A stretch of DNA of 41,325 nt from an uncultured Opitutia bacterium (GTDB lineage Bacteria; Verrucomicrobiota; Verrucomicrobiia; Opitutales; CAJWYM01), in NCBI GenBank assembly GCA_913049555.1, contig CAJWYM010000030.1:1-41325 (forward strand), written 5' to 3'. The notes below the pieces were generated by a model that saw only the letters and a list, made by a program, of their open reading frames with translations, did not search any database and was not told the origin of the DNA. A program made the translations under genes and the position numbers. Positions 1 to 8,444 of this stretch are shown here, piece by piece (within the stretch, counting starts at the first letter, position 1; each line of letters starts with the position of its first letter).

Positions 1-1
1 T

Positions 2-1144
2 GCTCAATTTCATCAGCTTCCCAAAATAACAACTCAAGGATCGGAAGAGACTCCCATTTTAAAAATCCGAGTTGAATCTTCCAAAAAAGAAGTTCAATTG
101 TTAGCAATGCAGGCGTTCCATGTTCATGGATATTATGAGCTTGTGAAAAATCAAGCAGACTTTGTTTTTAAGATAGAATTGAATCAAATCGGTGCAGATG
201 TTTCCATCCTTTCCCCTATCAGTGGAGCAATTAAAAGGAAGGCTGCCGTGCCTAGTCTAGGTAAAAGTTGGATGGATACAGTTCTCAGAGCTTGTGATCA
301 AATGGTTCTTCTAACTTCTGGTAAGGCTGGGTTTTTTGCCGGCAAATTATTGTCTATTGGAAATAAGAGTGGAAAAAATGAGGTGTATCGATCGGATCTG
401 TTTTTCCAACAGGTGATTCAATTGACAAACCATCAATCCAATACCCTAGGTCCTTCTTGGGCACCCGATGCAAACTCTTTGTTATACACAAGTTACTACA
501 AAAGTGGTTTTCCAGATATTTTCAAAATTAACTTACAAAACAATCAAATTAAAACCTTTGCAACTTATAAGGGAACCAATACAGGTGCCGCTTTCAGTCC
601 AGATGGAGAAAAAGTTGCTATGATTCTTTCAAGCTCCGGCAATCCAGAACTTTATATTTCAAATTCAAACGGAGATTCACTGATTCGAGTTACAAGCAAT
701 CGAACTTTGGAATCGGCTCCTGCATGGTCCCCGGATGGTGGCCGTTTGGTTCTTTCCTCCAATAAACCAGGGAAACCTCAGCTTTTTACTGTGGCGCCCC
801 GACCCAAGTCCCATATGAGTTTAATACGCACGAATGTAAGCTCTTATTGTGCGGAGCCAGATTGGAATCCTAGAAATCCAGATTTATTAGTATTTACAGT
901 CGCAGTTCGAGGGGGATTTCAGTTAGCAGTTTATGACTTTAAAAGTCGCAAAAGTGAGATTTTAACGCAAGGTTCGGTTGATAGTATTGAACCAAATTGG
1001 CTCAACGATGGACGCCATATTGTCTTTACTAGAAGAGATCGATTGGGGAAGCAACTCAATATACTTGACTATGAAAGTAAAAAAGTGGTCCCCTTGCACT
1101 CCAAGAAATTTGGCAGTTTTTCTCAGGCAGATTTTGTCTATTGA
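2..1144 (+). CDS. tolB: TolB-like periplasmic beta-propeller protein, 5' end outside window
   Basis: The reading frame is already open at base 2 with no start codon, so the gene begins upstream of the window. The first 110 or so visible residues fit the N-terminal alpha/beta domain of TolB. They are followed by PD40/WD40-like beta-propeller blades, each recognisable by a repeated 'W(S/A)PDG' or 'FSPDGEKVA' pattern: SWAPDANSLLYTS, AFSPDGEKVAMIL, AWSPDGGRLVLSS, DWNPRNPDLLVFT and NWLNDGRHIVFTR. In the family, TolB is periplasmic and binds Pal as part of the Tol-Pal envelope-constriction machine. The tolQRA genes would be expected just upstream, outside the window. A general PD40-propeller protein is the alternative, but the N-terminal domain argues for TolB. 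Confidence 0.85.
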   Translation, partial: AQFHQLPKITTQGSEETPILKIRVESSKKEVQLLAMQAFHVHGYYELVKNQADFVFKIELNQIGADVSILSPISGAIKRKAAVPSLGKSWMDTVLRACDQMVLLTSGKAGFFAGKLLSIGNKSGKNEVYRSDLFFQQVIQLTNHQSNTLGPSWAPDANSLLYTSYYKSGFPDIFKINLQNNQIKTFATYKGTNTGAAFSPDGEKVAMILSSSGNPELYISNSNGDSLIRVTSNRTLESAPAWSPDGGRLVLSSNKPGKPQLFTVAPRPKSHMSLIRTNVSSYCAEPDWNPRNPDLLVFTVAVRGGFQLAVYDFKSRKSEILTQGSVDSIEPNWLNDGRHIVFTRRDRLGKQLNILDYESKKVVPLHSKKFGSFSQADFVY

Positions 1145-1167
1145 ACATTTTTTGTTAAGATTCTGAG

Positions 1168-1950
1168 ATGGAAATTATATTTATGGGCACTGGAACTTCA
1201 CATGGGGTTCCTATGGTTCTGCATCCAGAAAGTAAGGGATGTGACTTAGAAAATTCTAAGAATTGGCGAACTCGATCCTCTGTTCATGTCAAAATGGGGA
1301 ATACAAACATACAAGTGGATGCTGCTCCTGAATTTAGACTGCAATGTTTTCATAACAAAATCAATGCGGTCGATCTATTTATTCTGACCCACGATCATGC
1401 AGATCATATTTTGGGGATGGATGATTTAAGAAGATTTTGTTTCCGTAAAGATTCTGTTGCTCTAGATATTTATTCAGCGCCCGAGTTTCTTAAAAGAGTG
1501 AGAGACATTTATCCTTATGCAATCACTGATAAACCAGAGTCTAAAGGTTATCCGGTCTTTCGATTGAATGAGATTCAAGAGTCTCTGGATGTTGAAGGAG
1601 GTACGATCCAATTTACAAGGTTACCTCACGGATCTATAGATGTTATCGGACTTATATTCGAGGAAAAAGATACCGGGAGCAAGTTTACTTATTACACGGA
1701 TTGTAAAACCGTTGGGGAGGAACAACAATGCCTCGCAAAAGGTTCCGATGTGGTTGTTTTGGATGGTTTGAGATTTGAATCACATCGAACTCACATGAGT
1801 ATACCGGAGGCAGTGTTAGTGGCTCAAAAAATTGGGGCCAATAAGACTTATCTAACTCACATGACTTTTCAAGTGGACTACGATAAGCACAACATGGAGT
1901 TGCCAGAAGGAATCGAACTGGCTTACGATGGATTGAAGATTGTCTTATGA
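1168..1950 (+). CDS. MBL-fold metallo-hydrolase (PhnP-like)
   Basis: This 260-residue protein has the metallo-beta-lactamase metal-binding motif THDHADH at about residues 74-80. It opens with the MGTGTSHGVP strand-loop typical of the PhnP/RNase Z-like branch (lactamase_B_2). Further histidines (LPHGS, SHRTHMS, LTHMTF) supply the remaining metal ligands. Relatives hydrolyse cyclic phosphodiesters such as phosphoribosyl 1,2-cyclic phosphate, but no phosphonate genes are nearby, so the substrate is unknown. It starts 23 bases after tolB and its last bases overlap the start of slyX (ATGA at 1947-1950), which suggests translational coupling. Confidence 0.85.
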   Translation: MEIIFMGTGTSHGVPMVLHPESKGCDLENSKNWRTRSSVHVKMGNTNIQVDAAPEFRLQCFHNKINAVDLFILTHDHADHILGMDDLRRFCFRKDSVALDIYSAPEFLKRVRDIYPYAITDKPESKGYPVFRLNEIQESLDVEGGTIQFTRLPHGSIDVIGLIFEEKDTGSKFTYYTDCKTVGEEQQCLAKGSDVVVLDGLRFESHRTHMSIPEAVLVAQKIGANKTYLTHMTFQVDYDKHNMELPEGIELAYDGLKIVL

Positions 1951-2147
1951 AAAAATCAATCGAGTTAGAAAGTAAGATCACTTTCATAGAACAATTGATG
2001 GATGAAATGAATCAGGTTATTTATTCTCAACAAAAAGAGCTGGATTTTTTGAAAAAGAATTTAAAAGATCTACAAGCTCAAATAAAGGAAAGCAATGACA
2101 GTCAAGGAAACTCCTTTCCTGTCCATGAGAAACCCCCTCACTACTAA
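1947..2147 (+). CDS. slyX: SlyX family protein
   Basis: A 66-residue, mostly coiled-coil polypeptide with the heptad-rich segment IELESKITFIEQLMDEMNQV and the C-terminal signature 'KPPHY'. SlyX proteins characteristically end in (R)PPHY. The biochemical function of the family is not established. The start codon overlaps the stop of the MBL-fold gene by four bases. The gene converges on ung: their 3' ends overlap by four bases (2144-2147). Confidence 0.85.
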   Translation: MKKSIELESKITFIEQLMDEMNQVIYSQQKELDFLKKNLKDLQAQIKESNDSQGNSFPVHEKPPHY

Positions 2148-2824
2148 ACTTTGTTTTCTACAGCAAAAGGGGTGCTCCAATTTACAGGATCTTTTCCTTT
2201 AAGTTTGAGGAATTGATTGCATTTTACAAAATGATCACAACCTAGAAACCCTCGGTGGGCGGATAGAGGACTTGGATGAGGAGACTTAAGGAAAAGATGT
2301 CCATTGAATGCATTGAATTTATGGACTAATTTTTGTGCGAAGGAACCCCAGCATAAAAAAACAAGATTTGTTTTTTTCAAAGACAATGTATGTAACAATT
2401 GCTCTGTGAAGGTCAGCCATCCAGTGTTCTGATGACTTCCGGGATCTTTTTCACAGACTGTCAATATACTGTTGATTAATAAGACCCCCTGCTTGGACCA
2501 AGGGGTTAGATCACCCGATAAACACAATGATCCTGTGCTTCGTTCGATTTCTTTAAAAATATTTTTCAAACTTGGTGGAATTTTTTGTAAAGCTGGAACA
2601 GAGAAAGACAGACCCATAGCTTGATTCTCTCCATGGTATGGATCTTGACCTAAAATGACAACTTTGACCGATTCAGGAGCCGTAGCATGTAAGGCTTTGA
2701 AAATGTTTGATTTGTTAGGATAAATCTTTTTTTCCCAATCAATCTTACTATCAATTTGATTGAGTAATTCTAAATTTGCATAGTCCGACCAACTTTTTGG
2801 AAAATTATCTACGAGTAGGCTCAT
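2144..2824 (-). CDS. ung: Uracil-DNA glycosylase (family 1)
   Basis: Removes uracil from DNA as the first step of base-excision repair. The 226-residue product carries the water-activating motif GQDPYHG (catalytic Asp near residue 61) and the DNA-binding leucine-loop motif HPSPLSAHRGF near the C-terminus, both diagnostic of family 1 UDG. I chose the ATG at 2824, giving MSLLVDNFPKSW, because a GGAG lies nine bases upstream. The frame also extends to a TTG at 2839. The gene overlaps the end of tlyA by 20 bases, so the two are probably co-transcribed. Length is normal for the family. Confidence 0.95.
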   Translation of the reverse strand: MSLLVDNFPKSWSDYANLELLNQIDSKIDWEKKIYPNKSNIFKALHATAPESVKVVILGQDPYHGENQAMGLSFSVPALQKIPPSLKNIFKEIERSTGSLCLSGDLTPWSKQGVLLINSILTVCEKDPGSHQNTGWLTFTEQLLHTLSLKKTNLVFLCWGSFAQKLVHKFNAFNGHLFLKSPHPSPLSAHRGFLGCDHFVKCNQFLKLKGKDPVNWSTPFAVENKV

Positions 2825-3575
2825 TGCGATTGACTCCAATTAAATATTCTTGATTGCCATCCATTCCCTTGATTACAGAGGGTTTGCATCCTAAAATAAA
2901 AGCTTGATCGAGATTGGATTCAATAAATCTTTTTATTTCATCAAGAATACGATTCTGAATTTGAACGTCTTTTATAATCCCTTTAGATTCATTCACTTCT
3001 TTTTTAGAAGCCTCAAATTGCGGTTTTATCAAGGCAACAAGTGTTCCCCCCGATGAAAGTCGATTCCAAACAGGTCGGAACACTTTGGTGAGAGAAATAA
3101 AAGACAAATCCATAACGATTATTGGGTAGTTTGTATGGGGCAAAGAGTAGTCATCCAATTGCCTTGCATTGAGTTTTTCAAAATTTTCAATTCTTTTGTC
3201 TTGTGCAATTTTATTATGGATTTGAGCTCTACCCACATCGATACAAGTCACATGAGCGGCTCCATTTTGTAACAAACAGTCTGTAAATCCTCCAGTTGAA
3301 GCTCCAACATCTAGGGCGTTTTTGTTTGCAATTTCAAATGGAAATTCTTTCAGGAAACCCTCCAGCTTTTCTCCTCCACGACTGACATATTTAGGAGGCT
3401 GTTTTACAGACAATGGAGCTTCGATTGGTAGAGTGCGAGAAGATTTATCGATTCTTTGCGTGCCAGAGAAAACTTTTGCCCCAAGGATTAAAGTTTTAGC
3501 CATGTTTCGAGAATCGCAAAGACCACGCTTCACTAATAGTTCGTCCACACGGATTTTTTTGATTTTGTTAACCAT
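2805..3575 (-). CDS. tlyA: TlyA-family rRNA 2'-O-methyltransferase
   Basis: A 256-residue protein with an N-terminal S4 RNA-binding domain (RVDELLVKRGLCDSRNMAK, about residues 9-65). An FtsJ-like Rossmann methyltransferase domain follows, with KYVSRGGEKLEGFL and the SAM-binding loop LDVGASTGGFTDCLLQNGA. TlyA enzymes 2'-O-methylate cytidines of 23S, and in some groups 16S, rRNA; the older name 'hemolysin A' is misleading. The length and domain order are standard. It is the first gene of a minus-strand pair with ung. No clear Shine-Dalgarno precedes the ATG. Confidence 0.93.
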   Translation of the reverse strand: MVNKIKKIRVDELLVKRGLCDSRNMAKTLILGAKVFSGTQRIDKSSRTLPIEAPLSVKQPPKYVSRGGEKLEGFLKEFPFEIANKNALDVGASTGGFTDCLLQNGAAHVTCIDVGRAQIHNKIAQDKRIENFEKLNARQLDDYSLPHTNYPIIVMDLSFISLTKVFRPVWNRLSSGGTLVALIKPQFEASKKEVNESKGIIKDVQIQNRILDEIKRFIESNLDQAFILGCKPSVIKGMDGNQEYLIGVNRNEPTRR

Positions 3576-3734
3576 CGCAAGAGTTACCTTAGAAGAATTT
3601 TTATCAAGATGCGAATAAAATGCTTACAAGTCTTGAAACAAACAAAAACATAAAAAGAAATAAGTGTGCCTGTAAGTAATTGTGCATGAGTTAATTAAAA
3701 ATTACTTTACAAGCTATCTTGTTGTTATTGAGAC

Positions 3735-3749
3735 TGATTATCATTTTTA
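3735..3749. promoter_or_regulatory. Fur-box-like site upstream of siderophore receptor
   Basis: TGATTATCATTTTTA matches the 7-1-7 Fur inverted-repeat consensus TGATAATNATTATCA at about 12 positions. It abuts the -35 hexamer of the receptor promoter, the expected place for Fur repression under iron sufficiency. This is an eye match to consensus, not a scored motif. Confidence 0.55.
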
Positions 3750-3777
3750 TTGACAAAATCCGCATCTTCTTGATACT
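3750..3777 (+). promoter_or_regulatory. Sigma-70-type promoter of TonB-dependent receptor
   Basis: A perfect -35 TTGACA (3750-3755) is separated by 16 bases from a good -10 GATACT (3772-3777). Transcription would start around 3784-3786, inside the second dyad, leaving a leader of about 38 bases before the ATG at 3823. Confidence 0.65.
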
Positions 3778-3784
3778 GTTTCTC

Positions 3785-3801
3785 ATTATCATATCGATAA
3801 T
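3785..3801. promoter_or_regulatory. Second Fur-like dyad over the predicted transcription start
   Basis: ATTATC-N5-GATAAT is a perfect six-base dyad made of GATAAT half-sites, the building block of Fur boxes. It sits just downstream of the -10 hexamer. Together with the site at 3735-3749 it brackets the promoter. Confidence 0.5.
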
Positions 3802-3822
3802 TATAAACTAAACTACTACTAT

Positions 3823-5961
3823 ATGAATATAAAACTTAAAATATTTGAAGAGATTAAAGGTATTTCTTCTTTATTGGTTGGAACAGTTGCTTTTTCAGCA
3901 ACGGTTGCTTTACCATTTGTCACTGCACAGAGCTCTGGAGCATTAGATCTAGATGAAGTAATTGCAGTAGGAAAGCATTTGCAAGCCGACAAAGCAAATG
4001 CTTTGAGAACCCCAACTCCCATTATTGATGTCCCCCAAAGTTTATCGATCGTCACAGCCGATCAAATGAACATGCAAGGCTTCAATAGTATTGGAGACAT
4101 CATCGACTATACGCCTGGTGTCAACACTTCTCAAGGTGAAGGTCACCGAGACGCGGTTGTATTTAGAGGAGTTCGTTCCACAGCTGATTTCTTTATAGAT
4201 GGAATTAGAGATGATGTTCAATACTACCGACCTCTCTACAACATTGAGCAAGTAGAGATTCTCCGTGGACCCAACGCACTTCTTTTTGGACGTGGAGGTT
4301 CTGGTGGAATCTTAAATCGTGTTTCTAAAAAAGGTGAAATCGGTGAGACATTTACTGGTTACAAAGCAAGTGTAGACACTTTTGGTGCAACCAATTTTGA
4401 GTTAGATACTAACTACACACTCAATGAAGGGGCAGCTGCAAGACTGAATCTATACTACGGAAGTTTAGAAAATCATCGTGATTTCTTTGATGGAGATCAA
4501 TTGGGTATCAACCCAACGGTTAAATTCAATCTCTCTCCACAAACCACTTTGAATGTTTCCTATGAATATATGGACCATGAAAGATTTGTTGATCGCGGTA
4601 TCCCAACTGGTGCAGATGGAAAGCCTGTCAAAGCACTTAAAGATACTGTGTTTGGAGATGAAAGTGAAAACAAGACCACTCTTGAAGCTCATTTAATCAA
4701 AACCTCTTTAGAACATAAGTTTTCCGATTCTCTTAAAGGTCGTGTGAATGGTTCTTATGGGGATTATGACAAGCTTTATCAGAATCTTTATGCTTCTAGT
4801 TACAGCCAAGCAACTTCTCCAAGCGTAGTGACTCTTGATGGCTACCGTGATACTACTCAACGCACAAATTTAGTATTATCATCCGACCTAATTGCTGAAT
4901 TTGAAACAGGAAGTATTGAGCATACAGTAGTTACAGGTGTTGAGTTTATCAGCACTGAAAACAACAATGATCGTTACAACACATTCTTCAGTTCTTCTTC
5001 GGACGATAAAGAAGATTTCACGATTGCACGTCCTTTAAATATTAAAGGGAATGTTGGTGTGAATTCAAGTGGAGTAGCAACTTCAAACGACTATTCAGCT
5101 GACCTCAATGACGATACGCATGCTGATGTAACTGTTTTATCCGCTTACTTACAAGATGAAGTTGCTATTAATGACATGTTCGATGTTATTTTGGGCGCTC
5201 GTTTTGACAGCTACGATATTGATGTTAACAACGTTAAATCCGCTGAGAAGAGAAATAAAACCGATGAGGAAATTACTCCACGCTTGGGTTTCGTTTTCAA
5301 ACCAAAAGAAAATATCTCACTCTATGCAAGTTACAGTGAAACTTTTCTACCTTCTAGTGGCGAACAATATGCTGCAATCAATAATGATGCCAACAAGTTA
5401 GATCCTGATGAGTTTGTAAATATGGAAGCGGGTATTAAAGTTGATTTGAATGATGGCCTAAGTCTTACAGCCTCTGTTTTTCAAATCGAAGCCAGCAAAC
5501 CTGAAGTTTCAGACACGGATTCATCTACATTTGATGTGATTAAAACAGATACAACTGGTTTTGAATTACAATTACAAGGTTGGATTACAGACGAATGGTA
5601 TACTTCAGCAGGTTATGGTTATTTAGATGGTGAACAAGCGGGTGGATCTTTACGTCCTCGTGAATTACCAGAGCATATGTTCTCTCTTTGGAATCATTAC
5701 CTAGTTACAGACAAATTGGGTCTTGGACTTGGTTTTATTTACCAAGACGACAGTTTCATTGACAGCGGAAACTCTAAAACGCTTCCTAGTTATATTCGTT
5801 TGGATGCAGCTGCACATTATGATGTAACAAACAATGTTCGCATACAGTTGAATGTAGAGAATCTTACGGATGAATTGTACTTCCCAAATTCTCATAGTTC
5901 ACACCAAGCAACTGTGGGCGCACCTATCAATGCATTGTTAAGTGTTTCTGGAAGATTCTAA
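3823..5961 (+). CDS. TonB-dependent siderophore receptor
   Basis: A 712-residue outer-membrane receptor. A signal-peptide-like N-terminus (hydrophobic stretch about residues 13-35) is followed by a TonB-box-like segment DEVIAVG (44-50). Next comes a plug domain with IIDVPQSLSIVTADQM, FRGVRSTADFFIDGIRDD and VEILRGPNALLFGRGGSGGILNRVSK. A long beta-barrel ends in the canonical aromatic terminus VSGRF. The plug wording resembles the FhuA/Fiu/FpvA ferric-siderophore group. The actual ligand cannot be read from sequence. Fur-like sites around the promoter support iron regulation. No Shine-Dalgarno is visible before the ATG. It is transcribed alone, with two hairpins following, and the energising Ton operon lies 285 bases downstream. 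Confidence 0.93.
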   Translation: MNIKLKIFEEIKGISSLLVGTVAFSATVALPFVTAQSSGALDLDEVIAVGKHLQADKANALRTPTPIIDVPQSLSIVTADQMNMQGFNSIGDIIDYTPGVNTSQGEGHRDAVVFRGVRSTADFFIDGIRDDVQYYRPLYNIEQVEILRGPNALLFGRGGSGGILNRVSKKGEIGETFTGYKASVDTFGATNFELDTNYTLNEGAAARLNLYYGSLENHRDFFDGDQLGINPTVKFNLSPQTTLNVSYEYMDHERFVDRGIPTGADGKPVKALKDTVFGDESENKTTLEAHLIKTSLEHKFSDSLKGRVNGSYGDYDKLYQNLYASSYSQATSPSVVTLDGYRDTTQRTNLVLSSDLIAEFETGSIEHTVVTGVEFISTENNNDRYNTFFSSSSDDKEDFTIARPLNIKGNVGVNSSGVATSNDYSADLNDDTHADVTVLSAYLQDEVAINDMFDVILGARFDSYDIDVNNVKSAEKRNKTDEEITPRLGFVFKPKENISLYASYSETFLPSSGEQYAAINNDANKLDPDEFVNMEAGIKVDLNDGLSLTASVFQIEASKPEVSDTDSSTFDVIKTDTTGFELQLQGWITDEWYTSAGYGYLDGEQAGGSLRPRELPEHMFSLWNHYLVTDKLGLGLGFIYQDDSFIDSGNSKTLPSYIRLDAAAHYDVTNNVRIQLNVENLTDELYFPNSHSSHQATVGAPINALLSVSGRF

Positions 5962-5978
5962 TTGATTCTTTAAATGTC

Positions 5979-6004
5979 TACAATGGAGGGATTTCTCCAT
6001 TGTA
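5979..6004 (+). terminator. Stem-loop after receptor gene
   Basis: A ten-base perfect inverted repeat, TACAATGGAG / CTCCATTGTA, with a six-base loop starts 17 bases after the receptor stop. There is no good T-run after it, so it may stabilise the mRNA 3' end or act together with the next hairpin. Confidence 0.5.
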
Positions 6005-6017
6005 AATGTATTGTTTT

Positions 6018-6060
6018 AGAAGGCTTTGGTTTAAAATTTAACCAAAGCCTTCTTATTTTA
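6018..6060 (+). terminator. Strong intrinsic-terminator-like hairpin
   Basis: A 14-base perfect inverted repeat (6018-6031 with 6040-6053) and an eight-base AT loop, followed by TATTTTA. It probably ends the receptor transcript and separates it from the Ton operon. Confidence 0.7.
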
Positions 6061-6093
6061 TGAATGGGATTGTTCCAGTCCTGAATCCAATTT

Positions 6094-6189
6094 TCATTTA
6101 TTCGGCGGCAATTTTTTATACAATTCTTCACGGAATCTTAAATGCGGGTTGGCCATAAAACTAAGTTTATTAAGATTCGATTGATTCAT
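6094..6189 (-). CDS. Possible 31-residue small protein
   Basis: On the minus strand an ATG at 6189 opens 31 codons ending in TGA at 6094-6096. The product is basic and hydrophilic (MNQSNLNKLSFMANPHLR, then FREELYKKLPPNK). Its composition is more protein-like than the surrounding AT-rich non-coding DNA. I do not recognise the family, and no Shine-Dalgarno or convincing promoter is visible. It could be a genuine small gene between the receptor and the Ton operon, or chance. Confidence 0.25.
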   Translation of the reverse strand: MNQSNLNKLSFMANPHLRFREELYKKLPPNK

Positions 6190-6245
6190 GTTGTGCGACC
6201 CGATTGGGTTTGTTAAAATAGTTCTCATTTTGCAACAAATTTTTT

Positions 6246-7010
6246 ATGAAATACAGAAGATCGGTTTTATTATTTATTCATTTATTTGGAGTGATTTCAA
6301 TCTGGGGATCGAATGATTTGAACAATGTTCGACAAATCGTTCAAGAATGGGTTCAGTTAGAAAAGACTCGATCTTTGGAAGCTTCTCTATGGGTTGAAAA
6401 AAAAGAAAATTTGCAAGATTTAATTACGGCCTCCAGATCTCAAGTGGGATCCCTCAAGCAAGAAATTGCAAGTATGGAAAATCAATCCAGTGAAGCAAAC
6501 GAGATTCGCAGAAGTCTTTTGAAAAAACAACAGTGGTTTGAAGAAAACTCTAAAATAATTAAAGTTTTTGTTTCTAAAATGGAAGAAGAATTAAGAAATT
6601 TGAAGATTCATTTGCCCAAGCCACTTGAGGACAAACTTTCCAATTTTTACCTTCGATTGCCTTCAAGATCCGATCCATCTTCAATGGGAATTGCTGAAAG
6701 AATGCAGACAGTAATAGGCATCTTGTCTATGGTTCAAAAATTCAACAACCAAATTACGGTTACGAATGAAATAAAGAATTTGAATAATGGGACTCAAGGT
6801 GAAGTCAAAACCCTCTATTTAGGATTGGGATCTGCTTATTATGTTTCTACTTCTGGAGAGGAATCCGGTTATGGATACCCTTCAAAGCTCGGTTGGGTTT
6901 GGAAGTCCAAAGATTCACTAGCCTCTGAGATTTCAGAAAGTATAAAAATTGCCGAAAATTTACAACAGGAAGCACGATTTATCTCTCTTCCGGTGAATAT
7001 TCAGGAGTGA
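6246..7010 (+). CDS. DUF3450 family protein of the Ton operon
   Basis: A 254-residue protein with an N-terminal signal-like hydrophobic segment (residues 6-21) and a long coiled coil (about 28-115: KENLQDLITASRSQVGSLKQ onward). The C-terminal half contains the conserved LYLGLGSAYYVS and GWVWKS pieces typical of DUF3450. In Vibrio and other TonB2-type systems a DUF3450 gene precedes ttpC-exbB-exbD-tonB-TPR, the order seen here. The protein is probably periplasmic and its role is unknown. Its stop TGA (7008-7010) lies three bases before the ATG of the next gene. Confidence 0.85.
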   Translation: MKYRRSVLLFIHLFGVISIWGSNDLNNVRQIVQEWVQLEKTRSLEASLWVEKKENLQDLITASRSQVGSLKQEIASMENQSSEANEIRRSLLKKQQWFEENSKIIKVFVSKMEEELRNLKIHLPKPLEDKLSNFYLRLPSRSDPSSMGIAERMQTVIGILSMVQKFNNQITVTNEIKNLNNGTQGEVKTLYLGLGSAYYVSTSGEESGYGYPSKLGWVWKSKDSLASEISESIKIAENLQQEARFISLPVNIQE

Positions 7011-7012
7011 CT

Positions 7013-8422
7013 ATGAATAAAAATTTTTTGTATCCGATCGTTTTAGCAATTTTTCTTTTTACAGTGGGTAATTCTCTTGTTTTTGCTAGCTCTCTAGAAT
7101 TAATTACAAAAAAACACCAAGCTAAGGTTCAAGATTCTATTAAAAAGCTGAATCTGCAACGGTCTAAAATTGATTTGGAACAATTGCCTATGGTTAGCGA
7201 ATTGAATGGATTGGAGGCAGAAGCCAAGGCTCTTTTTAAAGAGGTCGAGGAAAATCGTGCCATCCGGGATAGCAGTAGTGTTGCCATTGAGATTTTACAA
7301 TCCAAAGTAGAAAGCCAAGAAAAACAATATGATTACATTAACAAACGGTTGTTTTCTGAATATTTAGACGTTTACGAGTCCCAATTACTTCCTTCTGAAA
7401 GAGAGGAATACGCCAATGAAATTGTGAAGTTAAATCTGCTCTTAGAAGACCCAGAGATTTCCGAGGAACTTAAAGTAAAAGGAAACATAAATGTAATCTT
7501 CCAGTCTTTAGATAGAATTGAGCGCGTTATAGGGGGCACTCAATATTCCGGCAAAATTATCGACGATAAAGGGATTTTGGTGGATGGAAACTTCACCCAA
7601 CTAGGACCTTTATTATATTTTTCAGGTTCCAAAGATGAAGCAGTCGGTATGGTAATAGAAAGTAAAAGTTTACTTCCAAAATTAGTGGGTGTCAATGAAT
7701 CCACTCGCAAACAAATTAGAAGTTTTTCTCTTGGTAAATCTCCAACTTTACCTATTGATACAAGCCTCGGAAATGCAATTGCGTTAGAGCAAACTCAGGA
7801 TTCGGTTTTAGAACATTTAAAAAAAGGGGGTATTTGGGTGTATCCGATTCTTTTGTTCGCATTTATTTCATCTTTGGTTGGAATTATTAAATTTATTCAA
7901 ATCTTTAGTATTCGCGAGCCGAAGCCAAAAGTCGTTCATCAGATCGTCGAATTCATTCACTTAGGAAAGTTTATGGATGCAAAAGATCTAGCAGACCAGC
8001 AACCTTCACCTTGTCGTGAAATGCTGTTAGAGGCGGTAGAGAGTTCTTCAGAATCTACAGATCTAGTGGAAGAGATCCTTTATGAGTCCATGTTAAATAC
8101 GCAACCTCGTCTTGAAAGATATTTAAATGTGATCGCTGTTACTGCTGCAATTGCACCTCTACTTGGATTACTGGGAACTGTTACCGGAATTATTAAAACT
8201 TTTAAATTGATGAACGTATTTGGTGCAGGAGATCCAAAACCCCTTATTTCTGGAATTTCTGAAGCTTTAATAACTACAGAGTTAGGGTTGATTTTAGCAA
8301 TACCGGCTTTGATATTACATGCTTTGTTGTCCCGAAAGGTAGCTGGAGTATTGGCTAGGATGGAGAAATTGGGGGTCGCTTTCATGAATAGTTTGGCTCG
8401 AGGAAATCGGAAATTAGTTTAG
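7013..8422 (+). CDS. TtpC-like MotA/TolQ/ExbB proton-channel protein with periplasmic extension
   Basis: A 469-residue protein. It has a signal peptide (MNKNFLYPIVLAIFLFTVG to about residue 26), then a large periplasmic region with coiled coil to about residue 260. A membrane helix follows (WVYPILLFAFISSLVGIIKF), and then the MotA/TolQ/ExbB core with APLLGLLGTVTGIIKTF and SEALITTELGLILAIPALIL. This architecture is that of TtpC, the extra component of TonB2-type systems, which couples proton-motive force to TonB. I chose ATG 7013 over GTG 7007 because AGGAG (7003-7007) is correctly spaced for it. It overlaps nothing but is tightly packed in the operon. Confidence 0.9.
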   Translation: MNKNFLYPIVLAIFLFTVGNSLVFASSLELITKKHQAKVQDSIKKLNLQRSKIDLEQLPMVSELNGLEAEAKALFKEVEENRAIRDSSSVAIEILQSKVESQEKQYDYINKRLFSEYLDVYESQLLPSEREEYANEIVKLNLLLEDPEISEELKVKGNINVIFQSLDRIERVIGGTQYSGKIIDDKGILVDGNFTQLGPLLYFSGSKDEAVGMVIESKSLLPKLVGVNESTRKQIRSFSLGKSPTLPIDTSLGNAIALEQTQDSVLEHLKKGGIWVYPILLFAFISSLVGIIKFIQIFSIREPKPKVVHQIVEFIHLGKFMDAKDLADQQPSPCREMLLEAVESSSESTDLVEEILYESMLNTQPRLERYLNVIAVTAAIAPLLGLLGTVTGIIKTFKLMNVFGAGDPKPLISGISEALITTELGLILAIPALILHALLSRKVAGVLARMEKLGVAFMNSLARGNRKLV

Positions 8423-8444
8423 AAAACGTTTTAATTCTACCGAA

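Noticed and set aside
8080-8385. Antisense 101-codon open frame within the ttpC-like gene, and similar ones within exbB, fumC and the beta-mannosidase
   Set aside because: They lie fully inside well-supported genes on the other strand, show no family motifs and have low-complexity Ile/Asn-rich products.
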